From assembly GCF_001899645.1 (NCBI RefSeq), contig NZ_MKVV01000044.1, positions 1 to 62,233 on the forward strand: 62,233 nt of DNA, given 5' to 3'. Positions 36,279-45,501 of the stretch are shown piece after piece; position 1 is the first letter of the stretch, and each line of letters begins with the position of its first letter. The DNA is from Pseudonocardia sp. 73-21 (GTDB taxonomy: Bacteria; Actinomycetota; Actinomycetes; Mycobacteriales; Pseudonocardiaceae). A program made the translations under genes and the position numbers. The notes beneath the pieces were generated by a model. The model saw nothing but the letters and a program-made list of their open reading frames with translations, was not told the origin of the DNA and searched no databases.

Positions 36279-37382
36279 CTACCAGCCTGAGAAGAACCTC
36301 TCGTCGCCGCGCGGGATGCCGCTCGTCTCGCCGATGATCAGCTCCGTCGGGAGGGTGACCCGCCTCGGGCGGTTGCGGTCGCCGCGCTGCAGCAGCAGCT
36401 CACCGGCCACGCGGCCCTTCTCCAGCACGGGCTGACGCACGGTGGTGAGCCCGGCGCGTTCGGCCTCGGGCACCCCGTCGAAGCCGGTGACCGTGAGCTC
36501 GCCGGGCACCGACAGGCCCTTGTCCGCGGCGAAGCCCAGCGCACCGAGCGCGAGGATGTCGGACGTGCAGACGACCGCCGTGATCTCCGGGTGGGCCGCG
36601 AGGAGCTCCTGCGCGCCGTCGCGCCCGGCGGCGACGCTGTGCTCGAACCGCTCGATGACCGGCACGTCGGCCCAGTCGACGCCGACCTCGGCGAGGCCGT
36701 CGCGCAGCCCGCCGAGCCGGTCGCGCTGCACGGGGTAGGTGGCGCCCGCCTGGCGGTCCGGGAGAGCGGGCCCGTCGTGGCGTCCGGCGGCCAGGCGCAT
36801 GCAGAGCACCCCGACGCGGCGGTGGCCCAGCTCGGTGAGGTGGCGGGCGAGGCCGAGCATGCCGGCGCGGTCGTCGACCCCGACACGATCGACGCCCTCG
36901 ACGTTGTGCGGCTGGTCACACACCACCGTGGGCACGGGGCGTTCGAGCACGGCGAGGAAGTGGGGGTCGTCCTCACGGACGGAGTACACGACGAACCCGT
37001 CGACGCCCGCCTGGTGCACGGCCGTGACGTCCACGGCCTCGGGGCTGACCGGCACGAGCAGCAGTCCCTGGTTGGCCTGCTCGCACGCGAGCGCGAGACC
37101 CTCGAGGAACCCGGTGACCGCGGGGTCGCGGAAGGCGTAGGACAGCGCCTCGGTGAGCAGCAGGCCCACCGCCCCGGCCTTGCGGGTGCGCAGCGAGCGG
37201 GCCACCGGGTCGGGGCCGGGGTAGCCCAGGCGCCGGGCCGCTTCGAGGACCCGCGCGCGCAGCGGCGCGGAGAGCTGGTCGGGACGGTTGTAGGCGTTGG
37301 AGACGGTGGTTCTCGAGACGCCGAGCTCAGCGGCCAGCGACGCGAGCGTCGCCGGACGGCGCACGTTCGGGAGGCCGGACAT
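36279..37382 (-). CDS. LacI-family transcriptional regulator
   Basis: A 367-residue regulator. N-terminal HTH: TLASLAAELGVSRTTVSNAY, followed by the hinge helix VLEAARRLGYPGPDPVARSL. The periplasmic-binding-like effector domain follows, with VVCTSDILALGALGFAADKG and the TVTGFDGVPEAE segment typical of the family. The ligand is unknown, probably a sugar. It is convergent with otsB, which hints at but does not show a link to carbohydrate metabolism. Confidence 0.9.
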   Translation of the reverse strand: MSGLPNVRRPATLASLAAELGVSRTTVSNAYNRPDQLSAPLRARVLEAARRLGYPGPDPVARSLRTRKAGAVGLLLTEALSYAFRDPAVTGFLEGLALACEQANQGLLLVPVSPEAVDVTAVHQAGVDGFVVYSVREDDPHFLAVLERPVPTVVCDQPHNVEGVDRVGVDDRAGMLGLARHLTELGHRRVGVLCMRLAAGRHDGPALPDRQAGATYPVQRDRLGGLRDGLAEVGVDWADVPVIERFEHSVAAGRDGAQELLAAHPEITAVVCTSDILALGALGFAADKGLSVPGELTVTGFDGVPEAERAGLTTVRQPVLEKGRVAGELLLQRGDRNRPRRVTLPTELIIGETSGIPRGDERFFSGW

Positions 37383-37483
37383 CGTCGAACCGTAACGGTT
37401 CAGACGGCCCTCGGGAAAGTCGAGGGGGCCCGATCACTGTGACGCACCGTGGTGCGACCTGTCGGGACGCCACGCTACAGTGG

Positions 37484-37502
37484 AACGGCAATCGTTGTCG
37501 TT
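37484..37502 (+). promoter_or_regulatory. Zur-like metalloregulator box
   Basis: AACGGCAA (37484-37491) and TTGTCGTT (37495-37502) form an imperfect palindrome around TCG, ending 25 nt before the transporter operon's start. It resembles Fur-family Zur boxes in spacing and in the AACG-CAA arms. Zinc-responsive repression of the ABC transporter is inferred. Confidence 0.5.
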
Positions 37503-37527
37503 ATCAGAACGAGCCTCCGGAGCCCCG

Positions 37528-38445
37528 ATGTACCTGCGCCGCGCGATCCTCACGCCGGCCCTCGCCGCCACCGCCGCGCTCACGCTCACCGCCTGCGGAT
37601 CGAGCACCGCCGTGCCGGCCTCCGGCCCGGCGACCCTGTCGGTGGTCGCCTCCACCGACGTCTACGGGGCCATCGCGCAGGCCATCGGCGGCGACGCCGT
37701 CACCGTCACGTCCATCATCAACAGCCCTGACGCCGACCCGCACGAGTACGAGACGCGGCCCACCGACGCCGTCGCCGTCAACGAGGCGAAGGTCGTGATC
37801 TACAACGGGGCGGGCTACGACGACTTCGTCACCAAGCTGCTGGGGGCGTCGAGCACGAAGCCGGCGACCATCGACGTCTCCGCGCTGTCCGGGCTGGAGA
37901 CCGCGGGCACTCCGTTCAACGAGCACGTCTGGTACAGCCTGCCGACGGTCACGAAGCTGGCCGACAGGCTCGCTGCCGACCTGACGGCGGCCGACCCGGC
38001 CCGGGCGTCGACGTTCAGCGCCAACGCCGCGGCCTTCGACCAGAAGGTCGGCGCCCTGACGGCGAAGCTCGCCGCGATCAGGGCGAAGTACGCGGGGCAG
38101 AAGGTGGCGATCACCGAGCCCGTGCCGCTGTACCTGGTGCAGGACGCGGGGCTGGTCGACGTGACACCCCCGAAGTTCTCCGAGGCCGTCGAGGCGGGCA
38201 CCGACCCGCCCGCCGCCGTGCTGGCGGCTACTCTGGCCACGTTCCAGGGCGCGGACAAGGTGAAGGTCCTGCTGCCCAACGCACAGACCGAAACCCCCCT
38301 CACCAAGCAGGTCGAGCAGGCCGCCACGGCCGGCGGCGTGCCGATCGTCCCGGTCACCGAGACGCTGCCGACCGGCGTCACCGACTACGTGGCCTGGATG
38401 ACGCACCAGATCGACGGCCTCGGCTCCGCTCTGGGCGGGGTATGA
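37528..38445 (+). CDS. Metal ABC transporter substrate-binding lipoprotein (ZnuA-like)
   Basis: A 305-residue cluster A-I binding protein for zinc or manganese. The signal peptide ends in lipobox LTAC with C23. Likely metal ligands are the histidines in ADPHEYETRP and NEHVWYSL; the third His loop of classical ZnuA reads ITEPVPLYL here, and there is no His-rich loop. It heads a three-gene operon with ATPase and permease. Substrate assignment is uncertain because the ligand set differs from ZnuA. Confidence 0.85.
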   Translation: MYLRRAILTPALAATAALTLTACGSSTAVPASGPATLSVVASTDVYGAIAQAIGGDAVTVTSIINSPDADPHEYETRPTDAVAVNEAKVVIYNGAGYDDFVTKLLGASSTKPATIDVSALSGLETAGTPFNEHVWYSLPTVTKLADRLAADLTAADPARASTFSANAAAFDQKVGALTAKLAAIRAKYAGQKVAITEPVPLYLVQDAGLVDVTPPKFSEAVEAGTDPPAAVLAATLATFQGADKVKVLLPNAQTETPLTKQVEQAATAGGVPIVPVTETLPTGVTDYVAWMTHQIDGLGSALGGV

Positions 38446-38463
38446 CGGATGGAGGGCCCGCAC

Positions 38464-39276
38464 GTGACCACGGTGGCGCCACGCGGTGCGCGTGAGGAGA
38501 CCGCCACGGCGGTGACGCTGCGCGGTGCCTCGCTGCGGTTCGGCGAGCGCACCCTGTGGGAGGGGCTGGACCTCGACGTCTCCCCCGGCGAGTTCCTCGC
38601 GATCCTCGGGCCCAACGGCTCCGGCAAGACCACGCTGCTCCGCGTGCTGCTCGGCCTGCAGCCGCTGCACGCGGGGAGCGTCCTGGTGGAGGGCACCACG
38701 CCGGCCCGGGGCAGCCGGGCCATCGGCTACATCCCGCAGCAGAAGGCGATGCCCGAGGACCTGACGCTGCGCGCGAGCGACCTCGTCGGCCTCGGCCTCG
38801 ACGGGCACCGGCCCGGGGTCGGCCTGCGCCACCGCGCCGAGCGGCGCGAGAAGGTGCGCGCCGCGCTGGAGTCGGTGGGCGCCACCCGCTACGCGTCCGC
38901 CCCGGTCGGGCGGCTCTCGGGCGGGGAGCAGCAGCGACTGCGCGTGGCCCAGGCCCTGGTCGGTGACCCGTCCGTACTGCTGTGCGACGAGCCGCTGCTG
39001 TCGCTCGACCTGGCCCACCAGCGGGTGGTCACCGAGCTGATCGAGCAGCGTCGACGGGAGGCGGGCACCGCGGTGCTGTTCGTGACCCACGAGATCAACC
39101 CGGTGCTGCCGCTCGTCGACCGCGTCCTGTACCTGGTCGACGGCCGGTTCCGGATCGGCACGCCCGACGAGGTGATGACCTCCGACGCGCTGTCGGAGCT
39201 CTACCGCACCGAGGTGGACGTCCTGCGGGTGCGCAACCGGCTGGTCGTCGTCGGAGCCGAGGCCCCCCACCCGTGA
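38464..39276 (+). CDS. Metal ABC transporter ATP-binding protein (ZnuC-like)
   Basis: A 270-residue ABC ATPase that powers metal import. Walker A GPNGSGKTT, Q-loop YIPQQKAM, signature LSGGEQQRL, Walker B LLCDEPLLSLD and the H-loop VTHEINP are all present. I prefer GTG 38464 because GGAGGG lies 7 nt upstream at 38451-38456; ATG 38449 is in frame but less well placed. It overlaps the permease start by four bases. Confidence 0.9.
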   Translation: MTTVAPRGAREETATAVTLRGASLRFGERTLWEGLDLDVSPGEFLAILGPNGSGKTTLLRVLLGLQPLHAGSVLVEGTTPARGSRAIGYIPQQKAMPEDLTLRASDLVGLGLDGHRPGVGLRHRAERREKVRAALESVGATRYASAPVGRLSGGEQQRLRVAQALVGDPSVLLCDEPLLSLDLAHQRVVTELIEQRRREAGTAVLFVTHEINPVLPLVDRVLYLVDGRFRIGTPDEVMTSDALSELYRTEVDVLRVRNRLVVVGAEAPHP

Positions 39277-40127
39277 ACGACAACCTGACCAGACTGTTCA
39301 CCCTCGACGGCACCGGCCAGCTGCTGGGCCTCCCGTTCGTGCAGAGCGCGCTGGTCGCCGCCGCCCTGCTCGGGCTGGTCGCGGGCGTGCTGGCCCCGCT
39401 GATCGTCGCGCGCGGGATGGCGTTCGCCGTGCACGGCACCGCCGAGCTCGCGTTCACCGGAGGGGCCGCGGCGCTGCTCATCGGCATCAGCGTCAGCGTC
39501 GGCGCCGTGGTGGGCGCCGTGGCCGCCGGTCTCGTCTTCGGGCTGCTGGGCCTGCGCCAGCGCGAGCGCGACTCCGTGATCGGGGTGGTGCTCGCGTTCG
39601 GCCTCGGCCTCGGCGTCCTGATGATCTCGCTGTACGACGGGCGCGCGGCCAACAAGTTCGGGCTGCTCACCGGCTCGATCGTGTCGGTCGACTCCACGAA
39701 CCTGTGGGTGCTCACCGCGGTGGTCGTGGTGGTGCTCGCGGTGCTGGCCGTGGTCTACCGGCCGCTCCTGTTCGCCAGCACCGACCCCGACGTCGCGCTG
39801 GCCCGCGGCGTGCCCACCCGGCTGCTCTCCCCGCTGTTCGCGGTGCTCATCGCGCTGACCACGGCGATCGCCGTGCCCATCGTGGGCGCGGTGATCGTGC
39901 TCGCCGTGACCGTGATCCCGGGTGCCGCGGCGGCCCGGGTCACCGCCAACCCGCTGACGGCCACGCTGCTCGCCGTCGCGTTCGCGGAGCTGGCGCTGCT
40001 CGGCGGCACCGTGCTCTCGCTGGCGCCCGGCCTGCCGATCTCCGGTTACGTGGCCACCATCGCGTTCCTCTGCTACGTCGGCTGCCGGCTGGTGGGCCGG
40101 GCGCGCGGGCAGGTCCGCGTCGGCTGA
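39273..40127 (+). CDS. Metal ABC transporter permease (ZnuB-like)
   Basis: A 284-residue inner-membrane permease of the ABC-3 family with about eight helices. Family features include RGMAFAVHGTAELAFTGGAA and the cytoplasmic-loop region VALARGVPTRLLSPLFAVLI. GTG 39273 overlaps the ATPase stop (GTGA). It ends directly before a palindromic intergenic repeat. Confidence 0.9.
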   Translation: MNDNLTRLFTLDGTGQLLGLPFVQSALVAAALLGLVAGVLAPLIVARGMAFAVHGTAELAFTGGAAALLIGISVSVGAVVGAVAAGLVFGLLGLRQRERDSVIGVVLAFGLGLGVLMISLYDGRAANKFGLLTGSIVSVDSTNLWVLTAVVVVVLAVLAVVYRPLLFASTDPDVALARGVPTRLLSPLFAVLIALTTAIAVPIVGAVIVLAVTVIPGAAAARVTANPLTATLLAVAFAELALLGGTVLSLAPGLPISGYVATIAFLCYVGCRLVGRARGQVRVG

Positions 40128-40130
40128 CGG

Positions 40131-40174
40131 TCGTGCGCGGATATCAGGGTGGGAACACCGTTATCCGCGCACGA
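40131..40174. repeat. Palindromic intergenic element, copy 1
   Basis: Arms TCGTGCGCGGATA (40131-40143) and TATCCGCGCACGA (40162-40174) are perfect complements around an 18-nt loop, between the convergent permease and rlmB genes. The same arm sequence recurs at 48382-48423 and, varied, at 52863-52904. It could end transcription from both sides. Confidence 0.75.
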
Positions 40175-40181
40175 TCGGGTC

Positions 40182-41165
40182 TCAGCCCATCCTGCGACGG
40201 CGGGCCACCTCGGCCAGTACCACACCACCGGCGACCGAGGCGTTCAACGACTCCACCGGCCCCGCCATCGGGATCGAGAGGGTCACGTCGCAGGTCTGCT
40301 TCACCAACCGCGAGAGGCCCTTGCCCTCCGACCCGATCACGATGACGAGCGGGTCGCGGGCCATGTCGAACTCGTCGAGCGACACCGTGCCCTCCGCGTC
40401 CAGCCCGGCGATCATGTAGCCGGCCTGGGCGAACTCCTGCAGCGTGCGGGTCAGGTTGGTGGCGCGGGCGACGGGCAGCCGCGCGGCCACGCCCGCCGAC
40501 GTCCGCCACGCGACGGCCGTCATGCCCGCGGCGCGACGCTGCGGCACGACCACACCGTGGCCCCCGAACGCCCCCACCGAGCGCACGACGGCGCCGAGGT
40601 TGCGGGGGTCGGTGACGCCGTCGAGCGCGACGATGAGGCCCCGCGAGCGCGACTCGGAGGCGATCTCCAGCAGCTCGTCGGGGTGGGCGTAGGCATACGG
40701 CGGCACCGTGAGCGCGAGGCCCTGGTGCAACGCACCACCGGCCATGCGGTCGAGCTCGCCGCGCTGGACCTCCAGGATCGAGATGCCGGCGTCGGCCGCC
40801 AGCTGCACGGCCTCGGCCACGCGCTCGTCGGCACCCATGCCGATGGCCACCTGCAGGGCCGTGGCGGGCACGCCCGCCCGCAGGCACTCGACCACGGGGT
40901 TGCGGCCGAGCACGGTCTCCGGGGTCTCGCCGTCGCCGGCCTTGCGTCGGGTGTTGCCCGCCACCTTGCCGCGGCCGCGGTTCTCCGCGGACTTGGCGGC
41001 GAGCTTCGCCCTGCGCGCCGCGGGGTGGTACGGGCGCTCCTCCTTGGGCGGGGTGGGGCCCTTGCCCTGCAGCTGCTTGCGCCGCTGACCGCCGGAACCG
41101 ACGACCATCCCCTTCTTGGTGCCGTCCTTGCGCAATGCGCCGCGGCGCTGGGAATTGCCGGCCAT
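40182..41165 (-). CDS. rlmB: 23S rRNA (guanosine-2'-O-)-methyltransferase, RlmB/TrmH family
   Basis: A 327-residue SPOUT methyltransferase. An Arg/Lys-rich N-terminal extension of about 85 residues, common in actinobacteria, precedes the substrate-binding domain ([14 protein letters not shown]) and the knotted catalytic domain: [30 protein letters not shown] and [15 protein letters not shown]. It would methylate G2251-type positions in 23S rRNA. It follows cysS with a 27-nt gap on the minus strand, as in mycobacteria. Confidence 0.92.
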   Translation of the reverse strand: MAGNSQRRGALRKDGTKKGMVVGSGGQRRKQLQGKGPTPPKEERPYHPAARRAKLAAKSAENRGRGKVAGNTRRKAGDGETPETVLGRNPVVECLRAGVPATALQVAIGMGADERVAEAVQLAADAGISILEVQRGELDRMAGGALHQGLALTVPPYAYAHPDELLEIASESRSRGLIVALDGVTDPRNLGAVVRSVGAFGGHGVVVPQRRAAGMTAVAWRTSAGVAARLPVARATNLTRTLQEFAQAGYMIAGLDAEGTVSLDEFDMARDPLVIVIGSEGKGLSRLVKQTCDVTLSIPMAGPVESLNASVAGGVVLAEVARRRRMG

Positions 41166-41192
41166 CTCTACGTCACTCCACCAAACTCTGGA

Positions 41193-42584
41193 TTAAGCAT
41201 CTTTGAGCGACCATGTGGGACCGTCGGCGCTGTCCTCCACGGACACACCGGCGGCCGTGAGGCGGTCGCGCACCTCGTCCGCGGTGGCGAAGTCGCGGTT
41301 GGCCCGCGCCTCCTGCCGCACCGCGAGCAGATCGTCGACGAGTGCGGTGAGCGCACCCGTCGCGGCGTCGCCGGCTCCGTCGCCGACGATCCACCGCGGG
41401 TCGAGCGGGTCGAGCCCGAGCACGGCCGTCATGGCCCGCACCTCACGCGCCGCATCGGCCGCGGCGTCGTGCGTGCCCTCGTCGAGGGCCGCGTTGCCCG
41501 CGCGGACCGCGCCGTGGATCTCCGCGAGCGCGGCCGGCGTGCCCAGGTCGTCGTCCATCGCGGCGGCGAAGCCGGGCCGGACGGCGCCGACCGCGGGGGC
41601 GCCGACGCGCTCCCGCACCCGGTGCACGAACGACTCGATGCGCCGGTAGGCCGCCACCGACTCCTGCAGCGCCACGTCGGAGAACTCGATGTTGGACCGG
41701 TAGTGCTTGCCCACGAGGTAGTAGCGCAGCTCGACGCCACGGGCCTGCTTCAGCAGCGCGTCGATGGCCAGCGTGTTGCCCAGCGACTTCGACATCTTCT
41801 CGCCACCCATGGTGACCCACGCGTTGTGCAGCCAGAACCGCGCGAAGCCGTCGCCGGCCGCGTGGCTCTGTGCCTGCTCGTTCTCGTGGTGCGGGAAGAT
41901 CAGGTCGATGCCGCCGCCGTGGATGTCGAACTCGGCCCCGAGGTACATCGTGGCCATGGCCGAGCACTCGAGGTGCCAGCCGGGGCGGCCCTGCCCCCAC
42001 GGGGTGGGCCACGACGGCTCGCCCGGCTTGGCGGTCTTCCACAGCGTGAAGTCCAAGGGGTCGCGCTTGCCGGTGGCCTCGCCCTCGCCCTGGACGGCCT
42101 CGTCCACCTTCTGCCCCGACAGCGCGCCGTAGGCGGGGAACGAGCGGACGGCGAAGTAGACGTCGCCGTCGGCCGCGTAGGCGTGGCCGGAGTCGATGAG
42201 CCGCGCCATCAGCTCGACCATCTGTGTGACGTGCCCGGTGGCCCGCGGCTCGATCGACGGCGGCAGGCAGCCCAGCGCGTCGTACGCGGCCTGGAACGCC
42301 CGCTCGTGGGTGGCGGCCCACTCCCACCACGGCCGGCCCGCGGCCGCGGCCTTGGTGAGGATCTTGTCGTCGATGTCGGTGACGTTGCGGACCAGCGTGA
42401 CGTCCAGCCCCTGGTGGCTCAACCACCGGCGCAGCACGTCGTAGTTCAGGCCCGAGCGGACGTGCCCGATGTGGGGCAGACCCTGCACGGTGGCCCCACA
42501 GACGTAGATCGACGCTGCCCCGGCCCGCAGCGGGACGAAGTCACGCTGCTTCCTCGTGGCGGTGTCGAACAGTCGCAGGCTCAC
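41193..42584 (-). CDS. cysS: Cysteinyl-tRNA synthetase
   Basis: A 463-residue class I aminoacyl-tRNA synthetase. Visible are [18 protein letters not shown] (HIGH motif), the zinc ligands of CGAT, HLECSAM and HHENEQ, and the KMSKS loop near EKMSKSLGN. Length is normal. It is followed by rlmB on the same strand. Start ATG 42584; the VOC-family gene lies divergent 65 nt away. Confidence 0.95.
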   Translation of the reverse strand: MSLRLFDTATRKQRDFVPLRAGAASIYVCGATVQGLPHIGHVRSGLNYDVLRRWLSHQGLDVTLVRNVTDIDDKILTKAAAAGRPWWEWAATHERAFQAAYDALGCLPPSIEPRATGHVTQMVELMARLIDSGHAYAADGDVYFAVRSFPAYGALSGQKVDEAVQGEGEATGKRDPLDFTLWKTAKPGEPSWPTPWGQGRPGWHLECSAMATMYLGAEFDIHGGGIDLIFPHHENEQAQSHAAGDGFARFWLHNAWVTMGGEKMSKSLGNTLAIDALLKQARGVELRYYLVGKHYRSNIEFSDVALQESVAAYRRIESFVHRVRERVGAPAVGAVRPGFAAAMDDDLGTPAALAEIHGAVRAGNAALDEGTHDAAADAAREVRAMTAVLGLDPLDPRWIVGDGAGDAATGALTALVDDLLAVRQEARANRDFATADEVRDRLTAAGVSVEDSADGPTWSLKDA

Positions 42585-42649
42585 CCCCCTAGCCTACGGA
42601 GTTCCGTTTCGTCCATGACGGGCTGGTCACAAGAGGTCAGGATCGGGGC

Positions 42650-43027
42650 ATGACGCACATCCTCGGACTCCACGCCCGACTCGTCGTCGACGACGCCGAC
42701 GAGGCCCTCGCCTTCTACGCCGCCGCCTTCGACGCGGAGGTGAGCGAGCGCCACGTCATCGACGGCAAGGTCGTACACTCGATCGTCACGGCCGGGCCGG
42801 TCCGGTTCGCCGTCCGGGATGCGGGCTACGGCGACGCGGGCCCGGACGGCGACAGCACCCCCGTGATCATGTCGCTGGACGTCTCGGACGCCGACGCCGT
42901 GGCGGAACGCATGCTCGCAGCCGGGGCCACCGTGGTCCACCCCGTGTCCGACCACGACTACGGCGACCGCGGCGGCCGCCTGCGCGACCCCTTCGGTCAC
43001 CAGTGGACGGTGTCCGCCCGACGGTGA
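42650..43027 (+). CDS. VOC-family (glyoxalase/PhnB-like) protein
   Basis: A 125-residue protein with the paired beta-alpha-beta modules of the vicinal oxygen chelate superfamily: ARLVVDDADEALAFYAAAFD in the first half and DPFGHQWTVSAR at the end, as in PhnB-like proteins. Substrate unknown. It ends directly against the convergent ispF gene with no gap. Confidence 0.8.
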   Translation: MTHILGLHARLVVDDADEALAFYAAAFDAEVSERHVIDGKVVHSIVTAGPVRFAVRDAGYGDAGPDGDSTPVIMSLDVSDADAVAERMLAAGATVVHPVSDHDYGDRGGRLRDPFGHQWTVSARR

Positions 43028-43492
43028 TCAGGCGGGGACGAGCAGGGCCGTCGCGATCGCCGCGATGCCCTCGCCGCGGCCCGTGAGGCCCAGGCCGTCG
43101 GTGGTGGTGCCCGACACCGACACCGGCCCGCCCAGCACGTCGGAGAGCACCTGCTGGGCCTCGGCCCGGCGGGTGCCGATCTTGGGGGCGTTGCCGATCA
43201 CCTGGACGGCGGCGTTGCCCAGCACCCAGCCCTCGGCGCCGACCAGCCTGCGCACCTCCGCGAGGAGGGTGGCCCCGCTCGCTCCCGCCCACTCGGGGCG
43301 GCCCGTGCCGAACACCGCACCGAGGTCGCCGAGGCCGGCCGCCGAGAGCAGCGCGTCGCACAGCGCGTGGACGGCCACGTCGCCGTCGGAGTGCCCGGAG
43401 CAGCCGTCGGCACCCTCCCAGCGCAGCCCCGCGACCCAGCACTCGCGCCCGGCCTCGACGGGGTGCACATCGGTACCCAGTCCGACCCTCAC
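43028..43492 (-). CDS. ispF: 2-C-methyl-D-erythritol 2,4-cyclodiphosphate synthase
   Basis: A 154-residue enzyme of the MEP isoprenoid pathway that cyclises CDP-ME-2-phosphate. Zinc ligands are in GTDVHPV and in the [18 protein letters not shown] signature. [16 protein letters not shown] is the conserved C-terminal loop. GTG 43492 overlaps the ispD stop (GTGA), so the two enzymes are co-translated, as in many actinobacteria. Confidence 0.94.
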   Translation of the reverse strand: MRVGLGTDVHPVEAGRECWVAGLRWEGADGCSGHSDGDVAVHALCDALLSAAGLGDLGAVFGTGRPEWAGASGATLLAEVRRLVGAEGWVLGNAAVQVIGNAPKIGTRRAEAQQVLSDVLGGPVSVSGTTTDGLGLTGRGEGIAAIATALLVPA

Positions 43493-44109
43493 GGGCCCTC
43501 CTCCAGCAGCAGTTCGGCCATCTCCAGGTCCCACGGTGTGCGGACGGCGAAGGCCAGTGGGTCACCCGGCACGACCCGGGCGCCCGCCACCGTCGATCCG
43601 AAGAGGATGTCCGGTCCGCGGAACGCCTGCGGCGTCTGGACGACGCGCAGGCCGGACCGGTCCGGCGTGGTCTGCAGCAGGCCGGCGTGGTCCACCGTCT
43701 TGACGGTGTCGGCCAGCGGCAGGACCGGGACCACAGCCCCGGGCCCGGCCGGAGCGGCGTCCAGGACGAGGCGGAACAACCGGGGCGGGGTCAGCGGTCG
43801 CACCGCATCGTGCACGAGTACGAGATTCCCCGCGATTGCCTCGTCACCGTTCGTGGCATCGCGTCGTTGACCGGCGTGTGCCCCGACCTGTTCCGTGACG
43901 GGCTGCCAGGCTTCCACCGGCAGCCCGGTGCAGGCGCGCACCAGATCGTGGACGCGCTCGCCGCGCAGTGCGACGCGGTCGACCACCCCGGACGCCAGCA
44001 CCGCGCGCACGGAACGGACCACCATGGGAACCCCGCCGAGCGGGGTCAGGGCGTCCGGAGCGCCCGGCGAACGCGAACCGCCGGCCACGACCACCGCGAC
44101 GACGTTCAC
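43489..44109 (-). CDS. ispD: IspD-like cytidylyltransferase with degenerate signature
   Basis: A 206-residue protein in the position of IspD, which makes CDP-methylerythritol in the MEP pathway. HDAVRPL, ADTVK and VQTPQAFRG are conserved. The CTP-binding signature G-x-G-x-R-x(5)-PK is altered to [18 protein letters not shown]: one glycine spacing is lost and the catalytic lysine is replaced. It is also shorter than typical. It starts at GTG 44109, 35 nt after carD. It may be a low-activity or diverged IspD. Confidence 0.8.
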   Translation of the reverse strand: MNVVAVVVAGGSRSPGAPDALTPLGGVPMVVRSVRAVLASGVVDRVALRGERVHDLVRACTGLPVEAWQPVTEQVGAHAGQRRDATNGDEAIAGNLVLVHDAVRPLTPPRLFRLVLDAAPAGPGAVVPVLPLADTVKTVDHAGLLQTTPDRSGLRVVQTPQAFRGPDILFGSTVAGARVVPGDPLAFAVRTPWDLEMAELLLEEGP

Positions 44110-44144
44110 GCAGGGACCGGGACCGGCGGTGTGTGCGTGGACCT

Positions 44145-44636
44145 TCAGGCGGTGGCCGTGGCGAGAACCTCGTCGAGGAGAACCTCGGCGCGCTCCTCGT
44201 CGGTGCCCTCGGCGAGCGCGAGCTCACTGACGAGGATCTGCCGGGCCTTGGCCAGCATGCGCTTCTCACCCGCGGACAGGCCGCGGTCCTTCTCACGGCG
44301 CCACAGGTCGCGGACGACCTCTGCCACCTTGTTCACGTCACCCGACGCCAACTTCTCGAGGTTCGCCTTGTACCGGCGCGACCAGTTGGTGGGCTCCTCG
44401 GTGTGGGGGGCGCGAAGCACCTCGAACACCTTGTCGAGACCCTCCTGGCCGACCACGTCGCGAACCCCGACAACCTCGGCGTTCTCGGCGGGAACCTTCA
44501 CGGTGAGATCGCCCTGGGCTACCTTCAGGACGAGGTACTCACGCGCCTCGCCCTTGATGGTCCGGGTTTCGATCGCCTCGATCAGTGCAGCACCGTGGTG
44601 CGGGTAGACAACGGTCTCTCCGACCTTGAAAACCAT
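44145..44636 (-). CDS. carD: CarD-family RNA polymerase-binding regulator
   Basis: A 163-residue global regulator that stabilises open promoter complexes. The N-terminal RNAP-interaction Tudor-like domain starts [18 protein letters not shown]; the helical C-terminal DNA-binding part includes [17 protein letters not shown] and [19 protein letters not shown]. Length matches mycobacterial CarD. ATG 44636 has AGAGGA upstream. It is the first gene of a carD-ispD-ispF run. Confidence 0.95.
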   Translation of the reverse strand: MVFKVGETVVYPHHGAALIEAIETRTIKGEAREYLVLKVAQGDLTVKVPAENAEVVGVRDVVGQEGLDKVFEVLRAPHTEEPTNWSRRYKANLEKLASGDVNKVAEVVRDLWRREKDRGLSAGEKRMLAKARQILVSELALAEGTDEERAEVLLDEVLATATA

Positions 44637-44874
44637 GTGTCCTCTGCCCCTTTCGCTGCCACCAGGTTAACACGGCCCGGGGGGACGCCGCCGCCCGGTC
44701 CGACCTGTACGCGCAGGTCAGGGGATTGACAACACCTCGGAAACGTGCAGCGAACGGCCGCGTCAGCAGCTCGGTAACCGTCCGACTAGGCTGATCGGGG
44801 AGCGGCCGGTACAGCTCGGCTTCTCCCGATCGCCCAGCCGCTCAGCAGCATCCGCCCGGAAGGACGCCCACCCC

Positions 44875-45501
44875 GTGAGCCGCAGCCCGCGTACCCGTCG
44901 GACCGGAGTCGCCGCCATCGGCGTCGTGATCGGGGCCCTCGCCCTCGCCGGGTGCGGCGCAGGTCAGATCACCCAGACCAGCACGCAGGTCGCCGCCGTC
45001 AGCGGAGCCCAGGCCAACGTGGGCGCCATCGCGATCCGCGACGCACAGTTCGAGTACGCGGCCACCACGAACGCGAGCGTCTACCCCCGGGGTGGCGACG
45101 CGCCTCTCGATATGACCATCGTCAACTCCGCCGCCGCGGACGACCGGCTCGTCTCGGCGAGCAGCCCGGTGGCGCAATCGGTCAAGGTCAGCGGCAACAC
45201 CACCATCGCCGGCGGTCGTGTGCTGCTCGTCAAGGGCCAGCCCGCGGCGGCCGCCCCGGTTCCCGCCGCCGGCGCCACGGCCTCGGCGACCCCCAGCGCC
45301 TCTGCCGCTCCCACCAGCGCCGAGCTCGCGCCGAACGAGGAGCCCACGGGCGCCAACATCGTGCTCATCGGGGTCAACCAGGAGATCCGGCCGGGCCTGA
45401 ACTACCCGGTCACCCTGACGTTCCAGAAGGCCGGCACCGTCACCGTCAACGTCCCGGTCGGCAACCCGACCACCCCGCGTACGGAGTCGGCCTCCGAGTG
45501 A
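44875..45501 (+). CDS. lpqE: LpqE-like lipoprotein
   Basis: A 208-residue secreted lipoprotein with lipobox LAGC (C27). The mature part is a beta-rich domain (MTIVNSAAADDRLVSASSPV) like the copper-chaperone PCuAC fold, interrupted by an Ala/Pro/Ser-rich stretch at about 122-155. Position between carD (divergent) and radA matches mycobacterial lpqE. GTG 44875 has GGAAGG upstream, and it overlaps radA by four bases. Function is unknown. Confidence 0.8.
   Translation: MSRSPRTRRTGVAAIGVVIGALALAGCGAGQITQTSTQVAAVSGAQANVGAIAIRDAQFEYAATTNASVYPRGGDAPLDMTIVNSAAADDRLVSASSPVAQSVKVSGNTTIAGGRVLLVKGQPAAAAPVPAAGATASATPSASAAPTSAELAPNEEPTGANIVLIGVNQEIRPGLNYPVTLTFQKAGTVTVNVPVGNPTTPRTESASE

Noticed and set aside
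40149..42653. Long plus-strand open frame opposite rlmB and cysS
   Set aside because: Antisense shadow of two clear housekeeping genes; composition and lack of domains show it is not coding.
44726..44731. TTGACA as -35 box of lpqE
   Set aside because: No matching -10 hexamer at usable spacing, so a promoter call is not supported.
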